Source of the DNA: Nothophaeocryptopus gaeumannii
Taxonomy: Eukaryota > Ascomycota > Dothideomycetes > Mycosphaerellales > Mycosphaerellaceae
NCBI GenBank assembly: GCA_031771865.1
Contig: JASISA010000019.1
Span: 682,001 to 746,000 of the forward strand
Reading direction: 5' to 3'
Length of the DNA: 64,000 nt
A model generated the notes under the pieces. The model saw nothing but the letters and a program-made list of their open reading frames with translations, was not told the DNA's origin and did not search any database. The position numbers and the translations under genes are program-made. This document shows positions 11,218-22,440 of the stretch, one piece after another (positions within the stretch are counted from its first letter, which is position 1; each line of letters opens with the position of its first letter).

Positions 11218-13599
11218 TCACATCATATCATTGAACATATGCCAACTGGCATCAGAGAAGATCTGCGACAGATCTTGCTCCGTGATACCGTACGGATTCA
11301 TAACCTGCTCTGCGGTTGAACTCCTGTCCGTTCCATTATTTGGCTCCTGTGATGGCACATTGGGATAAGCAGGTGGACCGATTCCTCGAGACGCAAAGAC
11401 TTCTGCTATCGCATGATAATACTCATGTCTAGTCTGCGGAAGTACCATGCTCGTCTTCACAAGCTTAGTGAGTGCTTTGCAAGCTTGCATGGCTGGAGGA
11501 GCACCACCGCCGCAGATCTCAAGAGCCTCTATTGCGTTGCGCAAAGTTGTCGCGTATTTCCGAACGCTTTCCAAGATTGCATTGCTCCATGGTGTCCGTG
11601 GTTCGTGAGGCTTTGGACCTGAGTCAAGCTCCAGGACAAGACAGCCGAAGATGATGAGTGCAGAGTTGAATGTGTAGTAGGATGAATACCACGGCGCTCC
11701 AAGATTGGCTGGGTTGGCGCATTGTGTATGCACAATCCGAATAAGCTCCATAGCGTGATCTCGAGAAGCTCTCGCGGAAGCTTGCGCGCAGTCGAAGAAC
11801 AGCTTGTGTTGCGTCGACAACGTGTCAATGCTTGCTGGTGGTCCGGACTGTAAGAGCTTGCAGAGCACGGGTCGGTGCAAAAGCATGCTGACATTCAGGA
11901 ACCGCAAGCGCATGATCGTGCTTAATCGACCATACAAAAGGTCTATGGCAGGCATGGATTCAAGGCTTGTGATCCAAGGTTGCAACTTAAGCATTGGATG
12001 TAAGGTGCGGTCAAACTCGATCAGCTCATTCTCAAATTCGAGAACGATCGCTAGCATGCGGTGTAAGGTCAACCCGAATTCCTTTTCAACATTTGACCCG
12101 TAGAGCTTAGAAATGATCCTGCTTTGGATTTCGAGTAAACGGATCGTCTCGTTGAAGAGACACACTGGGTTATAGTGCGACGTGATCGCGGCCGGATCAG
12201 ACCTCCGGATATCCAACGCGTCCAGACTGTACAGAACTGGCATATCAAGTTTGGGGCAAGCATGAGGTATCGTCATAGGCCGTCCGTAGGTCATTGATAA
12301 TGTTCGGTCGACCATGACACATGCATGCCAGGCCCTTTTACGAATTTCCGCCTCCAAGGGAGACAATGCTTCGTATGTCGATTTCACGTGCAGTCCTAGG
12401 TGCATGGCAGTCCGCACAGCAATCGTATGGATGGTCCAGGGGTCGTCGCTATTGTATCTCCCTTGAAGGAATTGAGACATCAAGAGTAGTGATTGAACCA
12501 TCTGTAAGTCAACCGATCCAGGCCCATTCGAGAGCTTGCGTGCCCTCCTGAAAAAGACCTCGGCGTCCAGTCCGTTTAGCTGCGCCCCGCGGTAGATGTC
12601 GACGCTGATGTACGTCGCGAAGGCGAAGATTGCATTGAGCAGGCACATGAAAGATTTTGAGACGCCTGCAAAGTTCCGCGCCTTAGCTTCTTTGTAAGCG
12701 TTGACTACATGTCTCTCATAGATGTACGGGTATAGCATGCCGGTATCCGAAAAAAAGAGCTCGATCAGTTTCAGCGCATCCGCCTCCGGTGGCAATACTC
12801 TAACATCTACGTTTAATGTCGTTGGCGCACCTTCGGCTTTGCGGCTTGGTGGAGTGCTAGGTCGGGAAGAAGCTTGATTATCACCATTGCTCGAGTCGGT
12901 AGCTCTATGGTTTGGCATCGCACGCTTGAATCTGGCGGTCGTTGAAGTCGAAACAGCCCGAATAAATGCAATAATGGATGATGGCCCATTGAACCCAGCA
13001 GGAAGCGTTGATACGTGAGAAATCGTAACCATGCCGTCGATGTAATCCTCCCCACGGGCGGTAGTGCCGTTGAGTATGGTTGACGCCTCTGTTGTGATGA
13101 CCGAAAGTGGCGCGAAGACATTATCCGAGCCGAGTGATTGATTCTTCGTTGCACTTGGTGGTGGCTCGATTCGCTGAACAAGCATCTGGAGGGTATCTTC
13201 GATAGCTTTGAGGCGGCCATCATGATCAGTCGGAGCTGGGCGAGAGCTGGCAGCGCTCCCTTTCACAGGTTGCTCGTATACACATTTGAATCCGAGCTCG
13301 GTACAGAGGCTGCACGATGGCTTTTGTCCATTACAGCGAGACTTTCTTGATCTGAAAGAAGTACCAGAAGTCAGCGAATAGCTCAGCCGTCATTCTAGTA
13401 TCTGCGTTAGCTGTGCGTACCGACATGAGGTGCAGGCGATTGCAATCCGTCGTCGTTTGAATGAAGCCTGGTCCGTTGGTGGTTCGTCTGGGCTGTCTGG
13501 GCTCATGGTGTACAGAGGTTGGGGGAAACGGGGCAAGACCGGAAAGCCGCCGTCAGCCTCAAGAAATGGCGCGGCAGCATCGGGAAGGTTTTGTGACAT
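11218..13599 (-). CDS. Zn2Cys6 fungal transcription factor
   Basis: A nuclear DNA-binding regulator. Exons 13599-13421 and 13351-11218 are joined across a 69 bp intron (GTACGC...CTGAC...CAG) that splits the zinc cluster; together they give 770 aa. The cluster is complete after splicing, with Cys at 56, 59, 66, 73, 76 and 83 (C-x2-C-x6-C-x6-C-x2-C-x6-C), preceded by a basic KRRR. A heptad-like linker (GRLKAIEDTLQMLVQRI) follows. The fungal-specific trans domain (PF04082 type) spans about residues 255-500 and includes FFSDTGMLYPYIYE and the hallmark AVRTAMHLGLH and RKRAWHACVMVDR. The exon-1 start is the first ATG of the frame holding the first two cysteines. No cluster genes adjoin it, so its targets are unknown. 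Confidence 0.93.
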
Positions 13600-14873
13600 G
13601 GGCCTCCACTCCCCGCCGAGATTTCAACAGTGCTATAGGTATTCTTTATGAGACATCGAGCATCGAGTTGACGGCTGACTCAAAAGTGCTGTGATGGCAA
13701 GTCGTTCTCACACGCCAAAAAAACGGGATCGGTCCATGCCGTGTGAGCCCTGCGCATACATGCCAGGCAGGCCAGGGCAACGCTGTAACGTTCATCGTTG
13801 ATCGCAACTCATCATGCCAAGCTCATGAACCAGAATTGAATGAAGCAATACCCCCGTGGTGGTCCTCGCGCAGAGTCGCCGAGTCATTAATGATTTATGT
13901 TGCTCAACTTACATGCGTATCGGTTTTTCGAGAGCGTTTCACATCGCGCAATACTCATGTTGCTTCATCCTGCGGGGTTTCTGCAGCTTTGGCTAGAAAC
14001 CAGATACCACTAGGTCGATCCTGTTGCCGATTCCAAGTTGGAGGACAATAAAGTCACACCAGGAGCTCTCATCACGGCAGAAGGCGAGCGCTCTGCTTTC
14101 ATGCGCTGCTTATATGGCCTCAAGAGGTAATTCCGTCATGCGCTGGATGCGCTACCATTCGCAATAGGTAGGTCGCCGGAGAGATACGCTTCTGGATCAA
14201 ACCAGCGACCAAGGCATTGGTACTTGAAACTTCCATGGAAATATGCCGATGTGGCAGTCGAATAGCCTGGGAGCCTGCAACCAATTGGTTGTTGGTGCAT
14301 GTCATGTGAATGACCAGAGCAACTCGTCTCAGGCGTGAGACGCTGTAGATCCAGGCTCACAGGCGTTTGGTCAATGGCAAAGACCTTGTGTGAAGTTCCG
14401 GCAGATGGGTGACAGTCATGATGAGACAAGGTAGCCGCGCGGGACTGCGTCCAGGCACCAAAGTGTAGCTAGAAGGTGGCTGACTTCAGGAGGCATTATT
14501 TCTGAGGCCTTCGTATCGCTATGACAGGGTTCAAATGGCGTCGTCGGATGAAGTGTGCTGACAATTGAGCCCGTGGGAAGAGGACCAAGGCGTGTTTCAA
14601 TGAGATGTCCAGTGAAGCCATCTGGACACAGAGTGGAGAGCGGAGTGCATGGACGCAAAGGGTCCTTGTCGACAACCGTACCGCGTTCGGGTGCTCATGT
14701 GCGAAGAGTCTTCCACACTCGAGCGTGATTGAAAGGCTGAGAAGGGAGAGAGGCCGCGCTCCAAGCTTATATTTAGGCTTATTATTTACTTAGACTTTTG
14801 GTCGGACACACAACACACAGTCAAATCTCTCTCATGCGCCCAGCTCGGTGAGTCTGTCTTCCATCAATCACGG
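13600..14873. other. divergent intergenic region
   Basis: A 1.3 kb spacer separates the minus-strand transcription factor and the plus-strand pseudouridine synthase. I see no supported gene. An AT-rich TATA-like patch (tatatttaggcttatta) at about 14769-14785 lies roughly 100 bp upstream of the synthase start and may be its core promoter. Confidence 0.4.
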
Positions 14874-16384
14874 ATGAGAGCATCGGCGGCGCTCTTCCGA
14901 CCTTCGCCTCGAGTGCTCGAGTACTTGATACGTAAAGGACGTATCGCGGCCACAAGCATGGCTGTCGTCCCTCACGAGGAGCCTGAGGAAGAACGTGAGG
15001 CTTTACAAGAACCGCCGCAGACCGTCATCACACCGTGTGATCCATGGCCGCGACCATATTACCTCGAAGAGGGTCTCCGACGAGTCGCGCCGTACCACTT
15101 CACGTACAACACATACTGCAAAGAGCGATGGCGAGGGCGCGGTCTGTTGGAGATCTTCACCGATGAGTTCCGCGACCGACCGGTAGACTACTACGTATGT
15201 TCTGCCAGTGATTGAGACCGCGCGCAAGAGAAGGATACGCATCTGACTGAAATCTGCAGGAGGGTGCTATCAGCAGCGGCGCAGTACAAATTAATGGAAA
15301 GACGGTTCCAAGTACGGACACCAAGGTCAAGAATGGCGACATCATCAGTCATACCATGCACAGGCATGAGCCTCCCGTGACGGGCCAGGCGGTCGGCATT
15401 GTGCACGAAGACGACGGCATGATCATCATCAATAAGCCTGCGGGCGTTCCAGTGCACCCAGCTGGGAGGTACAACTACAATTCAGTTGTGGAGATCATGC
15501 GGGCTGAGAGGGGCCACCAGTTCAATCCGCTACCGTGCAACAGACTGGACCGACTGACCAGCGGTGTGATGTTTATTGCAAAAGACAAGGAGGCTGCTGT
15601 GAGGATGACAGAGCAGCTGATGGGAAGGACTGTACGTAAAGAGTACGTCGCGAGAGTGAAAGGCAAGTTTCCAGAAGGCGACGTGGTATGCGAGCAGCCC
15701 ATTTTGCAGATATCACCAAAGCTGGGCCTGAACAGAGTCCGCGCAAACGGTAAGGAGGCCAGGACAGTGTTCAAGCGCCTTTCCTACTATCCGCCTCGAG
15801 AGCCTGGCCTGGACGCCCATGGCCAACTGAAAGAAGGATACAGCATCGTGCGCTGCCGGCCACTGACGGGTCGCACACACCAGTTGCGAGTGCATCTGCA
15901 GTATCTTGGGCATCCCATTTCTAATGACCCCATTTACTGTAACCAACGCGTCTTCGGATTCGATCTAGGCAAGTCAGCCAGTTCGGGATCTGACGACGAA
16001 GACATCATTAAGAGGCTGTCACGCATGGGCAAGAGTGAGGTCGCAGAAGCCGTTGCCTACCACGACGAGATGGTGGATGAGTACAATCGCAAGAAAGCCG
16101 AGAAGATGACGGGCGAGCTCTGTGGGGTATGCCAAACGCCCCTATATAGCGACCCTGGAGAACACGAACTGGGTATCTATCTGCACGCACGGAAGTATCA
16201 ATGCGCAGAGGGCAGATGGAGCTACGAGACACAACTTCCTGACTGGGCTCTACCGCCGCCTGGTTACGAAGGGCCTAAGGAGGCGACGTCAGAATCAGAC
16301 CCGCTCGCCGTTGAGGTTGAGAAGCTGGATTTGAACGGCAACAGTGAGAGTGCTGCTGCTGAAGATGCCAATGCTGCCAAATGA
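14874..16384 (+). CDS. RluA-family tRNA pseudouridine synthase (PUS9/RIB2-like)
   Basis: Predicted to isomerise uridine to pseudouridine in tRNA; yeast relatives Pus9 and Rib2/Pus8 act on position 32. Exons 14874-15194 and 15260-16384 flank a 65 bp intron (GTATGT...CTGAC...CAG, phase 0) and give 481 aa. An S4-like stretch is at about residues 90-140. The catalytic motif NRLDRLTSG has the nucleophile Asp near residue 204, and later come RVRANGKEA and the RTHQLRVHLQ motif. The fungal C-terminus carries a CGVCQTPLYSDP Cys pair. No deaminase domain is present, unlike yeast Rib2. The first ATG gives an arginine-rich start (MRASAALFRPSPRVLEYLIR) that could target mitochondria; a second in-frame ATG at 14958 is in better context. 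Confidence 0.93.
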
Positions 16385-16993
16385 GCAATCTACACTTGAT
16401 GCTGAGCGAGGGCGCAATGAAGCCCCTTAAGGTACAAACTACTTCCACAGGCGACATCTGCATGACATATCGCGTGCCAGCCCACGTCCCTAGATACACA
16501 AGCAAGGGTGCTGTCAGCGAACCACAAAGCAAGAGCTGACGAAGAGAAGCCTGATAAAGTCGCCGATCGATTACCTGCCATCGTACTTCCTCCACCAACG
16601 TAGGAACTGTCTCTATCTTTCGCACCTCAATCGTAGTCAAAACGGTGAAAACAACGAGCCTTGCCAATGGATACGCGGGAGGAGCTTGAGACTGTTCAGG
16701 GTGAAACGGAGATGAGAAATTACGGTAAGATAGTAGAATTTCAAACGAGTTGAGGTCTGTAGAGGGCCGCTTGTTCCATTGATCGTCCTCTGTCTGACAT
16801 ACAGTTGGCATTACATTCGTCGATTCTTTAATTATATACCAGACTGTGCATGCGATACTGGTCGATCAAGAGCCCCCAATAGGTCTCAAGTCGCCCATGG
16901 ATGTCCAGCTCTTTCAAGTAACCCAAAACGCCTCGCCAAACAACAATTGCTTCATCAACTCAACATCGAGACAACACCAGCCCTCCAACTTGC
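16385..16993. other. convergent 3' intergenic region
   Basis: A 609 bp spacer between the 3' ends of the pseudouridine synthase and kinesin genes. I see no supported gene. Confidence 0.4.
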
Positions 16994-18918
16994 CTAGAAC
17001 ATCTTCCCTGCGCCATGGTCATTCTGTCGACGCACATTATCACTCATTCCCCCCATAACAGGCCTCTTGACCTCCGGATGCGGAAACCTCGCCTTATCAT
17101 CCGCAACTTTCTTCTTAAACATACTCAACTCCTCAAACAACAGGTCAACATCAGCCTGCCAATCGTGATGCTCAAATTCGCCGGGCGAGCCCTCATCCAC
17201 GCCGCTATCGTGGTCCTCATCGCCATACTCCGACGGCTCTGAGGTTTCCTCATCACCGTACCCCTCAGGCAAGACAATCGGGTTCTTCAGCTCTCCAACC
17301 GCAAGAGCTAAATGTCTTCGTAGAGAATCAATCTCCACGCGAAGCATCTCGTTCTGTGGTCGTAGTTCGTCGACTTCTTGCGTGAGAGCACGGATTTTGA
17401 CTTCTGAAACGGCACGAGACTCCTCCATAGCTCGTTGCATCTTGCTGACTTGCCGCTGGTAGTCTTCCAGCTCGTCTCGTGCGCGATCTGCTTCATCGCG
17501 TTTGCGTATTGCTGCGGCGTTGACCGAGAGTTGAAGAGTCTTGATCGTCTCTTGCATCTCCAGGATCTTCGCATCGCGCTCCGCGGCTGAGACGGCGTCC
17601 TGGTTGACGTGTGCTTTGGTACGAATGCGCTTGGCTTGGTCGGCGTATCGGAGGGTTGAGAGGGTCTCCTCGTAGTCGGTAGGTGAGATGCAAGCCACCA
17701 TGGCAGTCTTGCTGTTGCCGCCCAAGGAGTCTTTCAGCAGCCAGGTGAGCACACTGTCTCTGTACGGTACAACCTCAGCTCGGCGCTTCTGCGAGTTGGG
17801 CACTCCGGTCATTCTGACTGCTCGCTGCCTCTTTGGATCTGCCAATGCAGCAATGACTCGTCCGAGAGTTGTCAGTGACTGGTTTATGTTGCCTCCTTCT
17901 CGAAGTCGCTGACCCGTTGCTTCAGTGCGGCCCGCCCTCTCTGACCCTGCCAGATCGACAAGTCTCATCCGCGCTACTCTCTCGATGGTACTATCAGTCG
18001 AGAGATCGTGCTGGATTTGCTTGAGGGTGAGAGTGAAAACCGCGTGAGATCGTGATGAAGTGTCGTTCATCTTGGTACTCGCTGTCGTCCGATTCATGTC
18101 TCCCATCTTCATCAATCTCTCGATGTCTTCGTAGCTTTTGACTGGCTCGTCGGTCAGGTTCTGCACGTATACGCCGTCGCTTTTACTCTCTCGGATCTTG
18201 AGGTATGTGGGCGGATTGGTGCGTGGTGTGAGCAGATCCTTGACGTGCTCGTTGTAGATCTCGAAGTAAGAGACGTGGACGTTGTAGGTTATACTGCCGT
18301 TTTGCTCGTCCTCGATTCTCTCAAACAAGCCTCGACAAGTGCGTGGGATAAGACCTGGTTGGTCGAGCGTGCCCATCATAGTGTATGACTTTCCACTGCC
18401 CGTCTGACCGTAGGCGAAGATGCAGGTGTGATATCCGTCGAAGTTGTGGTCCAGGAACTCCTCGCCGAAAGAGGCATAGATGTCGCTCTGGTTGGCATAG
18501 TGTGGGTCGGCCTCTCTGTGTGACCAGAACGACTTGTCGAATGTGAACTTCTTCTCCTCGTACTGTCGGCGCGTGTTTCGTAGCTCCTCGTCGGTGAACT
18601 CGGGCGGTAGGAGAGTCGTCTCTTGTGAGTTTGGGTCCATGGTGATGATGCATGGCGACCGCTTCTCAATGTCTACAAACGGTGTCAGTGCCACCACTGG
18701 ATACAAGCGGCATTCTATCTCATACCCCTCTTGATGAACTTCCGCACGCGGACGACGACCTTGACATTTCCTCCATCGGCGTCCGGTGGCGTGAAGGGCC
18801 GCTCCATGTTCTCGACGGGTGTCCGACTCCTCAGACTCGGTGAGCTGGCAGTCGAGTGGTATGCTCGTGTTCCTGGTGAGATGTCGGGAGCGGTGTGTGT
18901 GCGGGAAAGTGGTGCCAT
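16994..18918 (-). CDS. short kinesin-3-like motor
   Basis: A microtubule motor ATPase. Exons 18918-18726 and 18672-16994 are joined over a 53 bp phase-1 intron (GTATGA...CTGAC...TAG) to give 623 aa, replacing the spurious long minus-strand frame upstream. Splicing links NVKVVVRVRKF to IKRDIEKRSPC. Motor motifs are the P-loop GQTGSGKS (153-160), switch I NDTSSRSH (267-274) and switch II LVDLAGSER (302-310). The late segment YRDSVLTWLLKDSLGGNSKTA is most like kinesin-3/KIF1. A coiled coil follows at about 440-530, then an acidic linker. No FHA or PH domain is seen, so it looks like a short fungal kinesin-3 relative rather than full-length Unc104/UncA. The usual Pro after VRVR is Lys. Confidence 0.9.
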
Positions 18919-19365
18919 GGCTGTAGGTTGAAGCAGGTGCGAATGGACGATTACGTCTGCGAAGGAGTCGCACAAATCTTGCAGAGTGTCTTGCGATCGC
19001 TGGCGGAGCAAAGCATACATCTGCTGTTGCCAACAATGATCATGACCATCGTTTACTAGCCCGTCACACTTGCCCAGGTCTGCTCAGTGCGCAGATCACC
19101 GCTGGGGACAGTATCGATGCCGGTTGGTCAATGGCTGCAGCATGGAGCAGGGACGACGCGGAAAGTGAAGCTGTTTGTTGGCAAACGCAAACACTCTCTC
19201 CACAGCAACGACGCCAACAGCCGGCCAAGCCCCACATCGGCTCTTCACATGCGGATGTCGGGCTGCACGGCTCCGACTATCGATAAAATAAAAGTTGACT
19301 GAACTGAGTCTTTACTCACAGCAACACCTCCTTGATCCCAATGCATTCATAACACATGATCAATA
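18919..19365. other. divergent promoter between kinesin and RPC4 genes
   Basis: A 447 bp spacer. An A-rich TATA-like patch (cgataaaataaaag) at about 19280-19293 lies about 75 bp upstream of the RPC4 start codon. No gene is seen. Confidence 0.4.
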
Positions 19366-21198
19366 ATGCCTCCCAAGAAGCCGACAAGCGGCAGCAACGA
19401 TGCGCCTCCAAATACCGAAAACCCTGCCAACGATGCGACTCAATCCACAGCTTCAACGCCGGCTTCAACACCTGGAAGGCCTTCAAGCTCCGTAGTACGA
19501 CCGCCACCAGCAGCACGTGGACGAGGAGGCGCTGCTCCCAAACCAAAGTTCGTCGGGCGAAGATCACAAACCGCACGTCAAGAATTGGAAGCGGCAGAAG
19601 CGAAGAAGAAAGAAGCAGAGGCTAAGGTGGCTGCTGAGGAAGCGAAGAAGAAGGCAAAAGAGGCGAGAAAGTATGGATACAGAGGCAACGATCGAGGGCG
19701 TGGTGCTGGAAGAGGAAGAGGGCGCGGTGGACATATGGGCGATTCGTTCAGGCAAAAGCAGCAGGACCCCGTCGCAAGTGGCCCATTCAGTTCAGGACAG
19801 TTTCATGCAGAGGCAAGAGCTGGAGGTGGGCAGAGATTGGGTGGCGGTGGAGGCGGAGGCGGAGGTGCACCAGGCGCATTTGGAGGAGGCACATCATCAG
19901 GCGGCGGCAGGTCTGGTGGAGGTGGAGGAGGCGGAGGAGGCGGAGGAGGAGGGTCTTCTGGTCGTGCGTACACCAGCGGTGGCATGGCGATCAAGTCCGA
20001 AGATGGAGATGTGTCAATGGGTGGCATGCGACCGATCAAGGGCGAAGATGGAGGCTACATATCAAGCGACGAGGACGAGGAAGAACAATCAGGACCGAAG
20101 AGGAACATTGACCAGATGCAAGTCATTGACCTGACAGGAGACCAAACACCTCCCGAAGAAGACCCATTTGCGCCTGTTCGATTGAGCCGCGTACCTCACA
20201 AAGATCGCACTGTAGGTCTCGCAGCAGCAGATTCGGCAGACTCCAGCGATGCGGCGGAAGCAGTCTCAGAGAAGAAGAAGGGCAAGCAGAAAGCCCGCGA
20301 CGTGGAGTTCACAGGGTCGAGCCAGCGTCCTAAACGGCCGACTGCATACAGCTCTTCGGATACAGAGCCTGAGCCACAGATCAAAGAGGAGCCAACGGAA
20401 GATGACCACCAAACCCGACCTGCAACCCCAGAACCAGGCACCGCACCCACAGCGACTATGGTCGTCAGCCCATCGCAGGACCTACCATCATCACCCGAAA
20501 GCAGACGAAAAGCCAAGGCCAAGATAAAAGAAACAGCCGACGACGCCGATCTAGACTTCCACATCCCCGAACCACCCAAATTCCAAACCCAAGCAGAGAA
20601 AGACGAGTGGGAACGTCACTACAGCGACTTACGTAAAATTCGAACCGAGCTTGGGTTGCAGGTACCGAAAGATGCACCTCCCCAACAGCCAGACGCAGAA
20701 GGCGACACTGCAATGGCTGAGGAGACGCCCGCACTACAGATGGCTCGATATCAAGAAGAAGAGCGGAAGAAATACGTCTACTTGTTCCAGTTCCCACCTA
20801 TCCTACCTGATCTGGAACCCGTCAGCGTCAAATCCGATCCAGCAGCACCACCCACCAACGGCGAAGGCGATGCCATGAACGTCGACCAACCCGCCGAGCT
20901 TGAACCAGCGCAGCCCATCGGAATTGGTCAACCAAAACTCCCCTCCGGTCAAGTCGGCAAGCTTCGTGTACATAAATCCGGCAAAACGACTCTCGACTGG
21001 GGCGGAACAAGTCTTTGCCTGGGCCTCGGTGCGGAAGCGACGTTCTTGCAGAATGTGCTGATTGCGAAGGTGCCGGAGACGAAGCCGAAGGCTGGGAAGA
21101 AGCCGCCTGAGGACATGGAGGATGCGGTGGGAATGGGAATGGGACAGATTCGAGCGAAATTCGTATTGACGCCGGATTGGGCGGAGATTTTGAAGTAA
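19366..21198 (+). CDS. RPC53: RNA polymerase III subunit RPC4 (Rpc53-like)
   Basis: A subunit of RNA polymerase III, which forms the Rpc53-Rpc37 subcomplex for termination and reinitiation. An intronless frame of 610 aa. The C-terminal 90 residues carry the family pattern: GQVGKLRVHKSGKTTLDWG, a strand leading to ATFLQNVLIAK and a terminal RAKFVLTPDWAEIL. The N-terminal half is low complexity: a Lys/Glu/Ala-rich helix (about 70-100), an RGRG-rich basic patch (about 108-125), then an unusually glycine-rich segment (about 150-207) with a run of 13 glycines. The middle is acidic. The start is the first ATG. Regulatory phosphorylation of this subunit is known in yeast but cannot be judged here. 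Confidence 0.88.
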   Translation: MPPKKPTSGSNDAPPNTENPANDATQSTASTPASTPGRPSSSVVRPPPAARGRGGAAPKPKFVGRRSQTARQELEAAEAKKKEAEAKVAAEEAKKKAKEARKYGYRGNDRGRGAGRGRGRGGHMGDSFRQKQQDPVASGPFSSGQFHAEARAGGGQRLGGGGGGGGGAPGAFGGGTSSGGGRSGGGGGGGGGGGGGSSGRAYTSGGMAIKSEDGDVSMGGMRPIKGEDGGYISSDEDEEEQSGPKRNIDQMQVIDLTGDQTPPEEDPFAPVRLSRVPHKDRTVGLAAADSADSSDAAEAVSEKKKGKQKARDVEFTGSSQRPKRPTAYSSSDTEPEPQIKEEPTEDDHQTRPATPEPGTAPTATMVVSPSQDLPSSPESRRKAKAKIKETADDADLDFHIPEPPKFQTQAEKDEWERHYSDLRKIRTELGLQVPKDAPPQQPDAEGDTAMAEETPALQMARYQEEERKKYVYLFQFPPILPDLEPVSVKSDPAAPPTNGEGDAMNVDQPAELEPAQPIGIGQPKLPSGQVGKLRVHKSGKTTLDWGGTSLCLGLGAEATFLQNVLIAKVPETKPKAGKKPPEDMEDAVGMGMGQIRAKFVLTPDWAEILK

Positions 21199-21732
21199 GG
21201 GAAGCTTCGAGTGTCGGAGGAGACCACATGCTTGCCTCTGGGATGCATCAAGTTCGCAATAGTTGCGACCATAACAAATACGGCTCGGTCCATGCGTTCG
21301 TCTTCGCCTCCATCACAGGGGCCATCCGCGGATGGTGTCACCTGGTGCCTTCTCGTACGACTTGGCTGTGTAGAGGAAGAAAAAGCGAGGAATTATATTT
21401 GATCCATGCTTGCCTGCGGATTTGATCGGACCTGACAGCACTGCAAGCTCCTCTCGAAGAATCGATGGCCTGATGCTCAGCTCAGCGCTCGTGGCTTACC
21501 TCCTGCATTCCCCGTGCAACCATCTCGCACATATCAACGAGGACGCCTCTGTTGGCGAGCAGTGCCATGGAATATGTGACGCAGGTCAAGCGCAATCCGG
21601 TCGCAGGGCTGAGAGACTAGTTGGTGTTTATAGAAGGAGGATGATCCGCCCTCGGCGAGCAGTTAAGACAGCGCATTCTGCACGAGTCTTCTCGTCCACC
21701 TCATTTCCATTAACCAAATCTTTCCTGTCAGG
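21199..21732. other. intergenic region after RPC4
   Basis: About 530 bp with no supported gene; it leads into the secreted-protein relic. Confidence 0.35.
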
Positions 21733-22440
21733 TTTCTTGCCATCGTTGCGTTAGGTGTGAACGGTGCCATGGGTATCGATTGGCCAGACAGCAATACTGG
21801 TTGCTGGAATGCCGACTGCTCTGAAGGTTACGGCGACGGCTTCCCTTCCAAGCTCCGGCTCAACCGTCAAGTATTGGTACGTAATACCTTACGCGGAATC
21901 TCTGGCACGAGTAACTGAAGCCCCGTCAGAATCAGTGCAGAGAAGGATAGCGGAGAGTGCTCCGTGTTGAGGTTCTGGCAAGCCAAGAGTTCGAACTCAG
22001 CTTTTCCGCTGAAGCGAGCGTAAAATGGGTCACCCTCGATGCTTCAGTGACCGACTCCATCACCGTCAGTGATTAGAAGAATTGTTCGTCCGGCAAGTCT
22101 TACGAAGAATATCTTGAGAGAGAGGACAAACCTCTACATATCTCGCTCAGTGTTGACTACACCGAGGCAAGCCCCGTCGGCGGTCAGGAGGGATCCGAGA
22201 CAGAAACTAGCAGTGCTGTAGGACTGGCCGAAAATGCACGGTCAAGCATGACGTTTGTGCTTGAACGTAGGTGACAAGACATACGGATATGTCAACCACG
22301 TTCAAGCTCCCAACAAGAAGCAACTCGGAGATCTGTACCACTGTAACAGCAAGTGCAAGTAGAACGAAGAAGGATACGGATGGCGCATGTGCGGTTCAGA
22401 CACCAGGCAGCTCAGAGTGTGCTGCTGGTTTGCTCTGATG
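21733..22440 (+). pseudogene. relic of a secreted cysteine-containing protein gene
   Basis: Three coherent coding stretches lie in order on the plus strand. The first (21733-21876) reads FLAIVALGVNGAMG, like a signal-peptide core, then IDWPDSNTGCWNADCSEGYGDG, and ends at a good GTACGT donor. The second (21966-22271) reads 102 codons containing FSAEASVKWVTLDA, NCSSGKSYEEYLE and LHISLSVDYTEASP, broken by TAG at 22074. The third (from 22273) reads DKTYGYVNHVQAPNKK and LYHCNSKCK, is broken by TAG at 22360, then continues NEEGYGWRMCGSD. No intact frame or splice chain removes both stops, and the start codon region is unclear. The family is unknown to me. An alternative is a poorly predicted multi-intron gene. 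Confidence 0.45.

Noticed and set aside
18919..19036. Extension of the kinesin frame to 19036
   Set aside because: The long frame runs through the intron and gives a non-kinesin N-terminus. The spliced exon starting at 18918 restores the first beta-strand of the motor.
21987..21998. GAGTTCGAACTC, which resembles a tRNA T-arm
   Set aside because: Only a 3 bp stem can form around the loop and no matching D-arm, anticodon arm or acceptor stem is present; it is a short palindrome.
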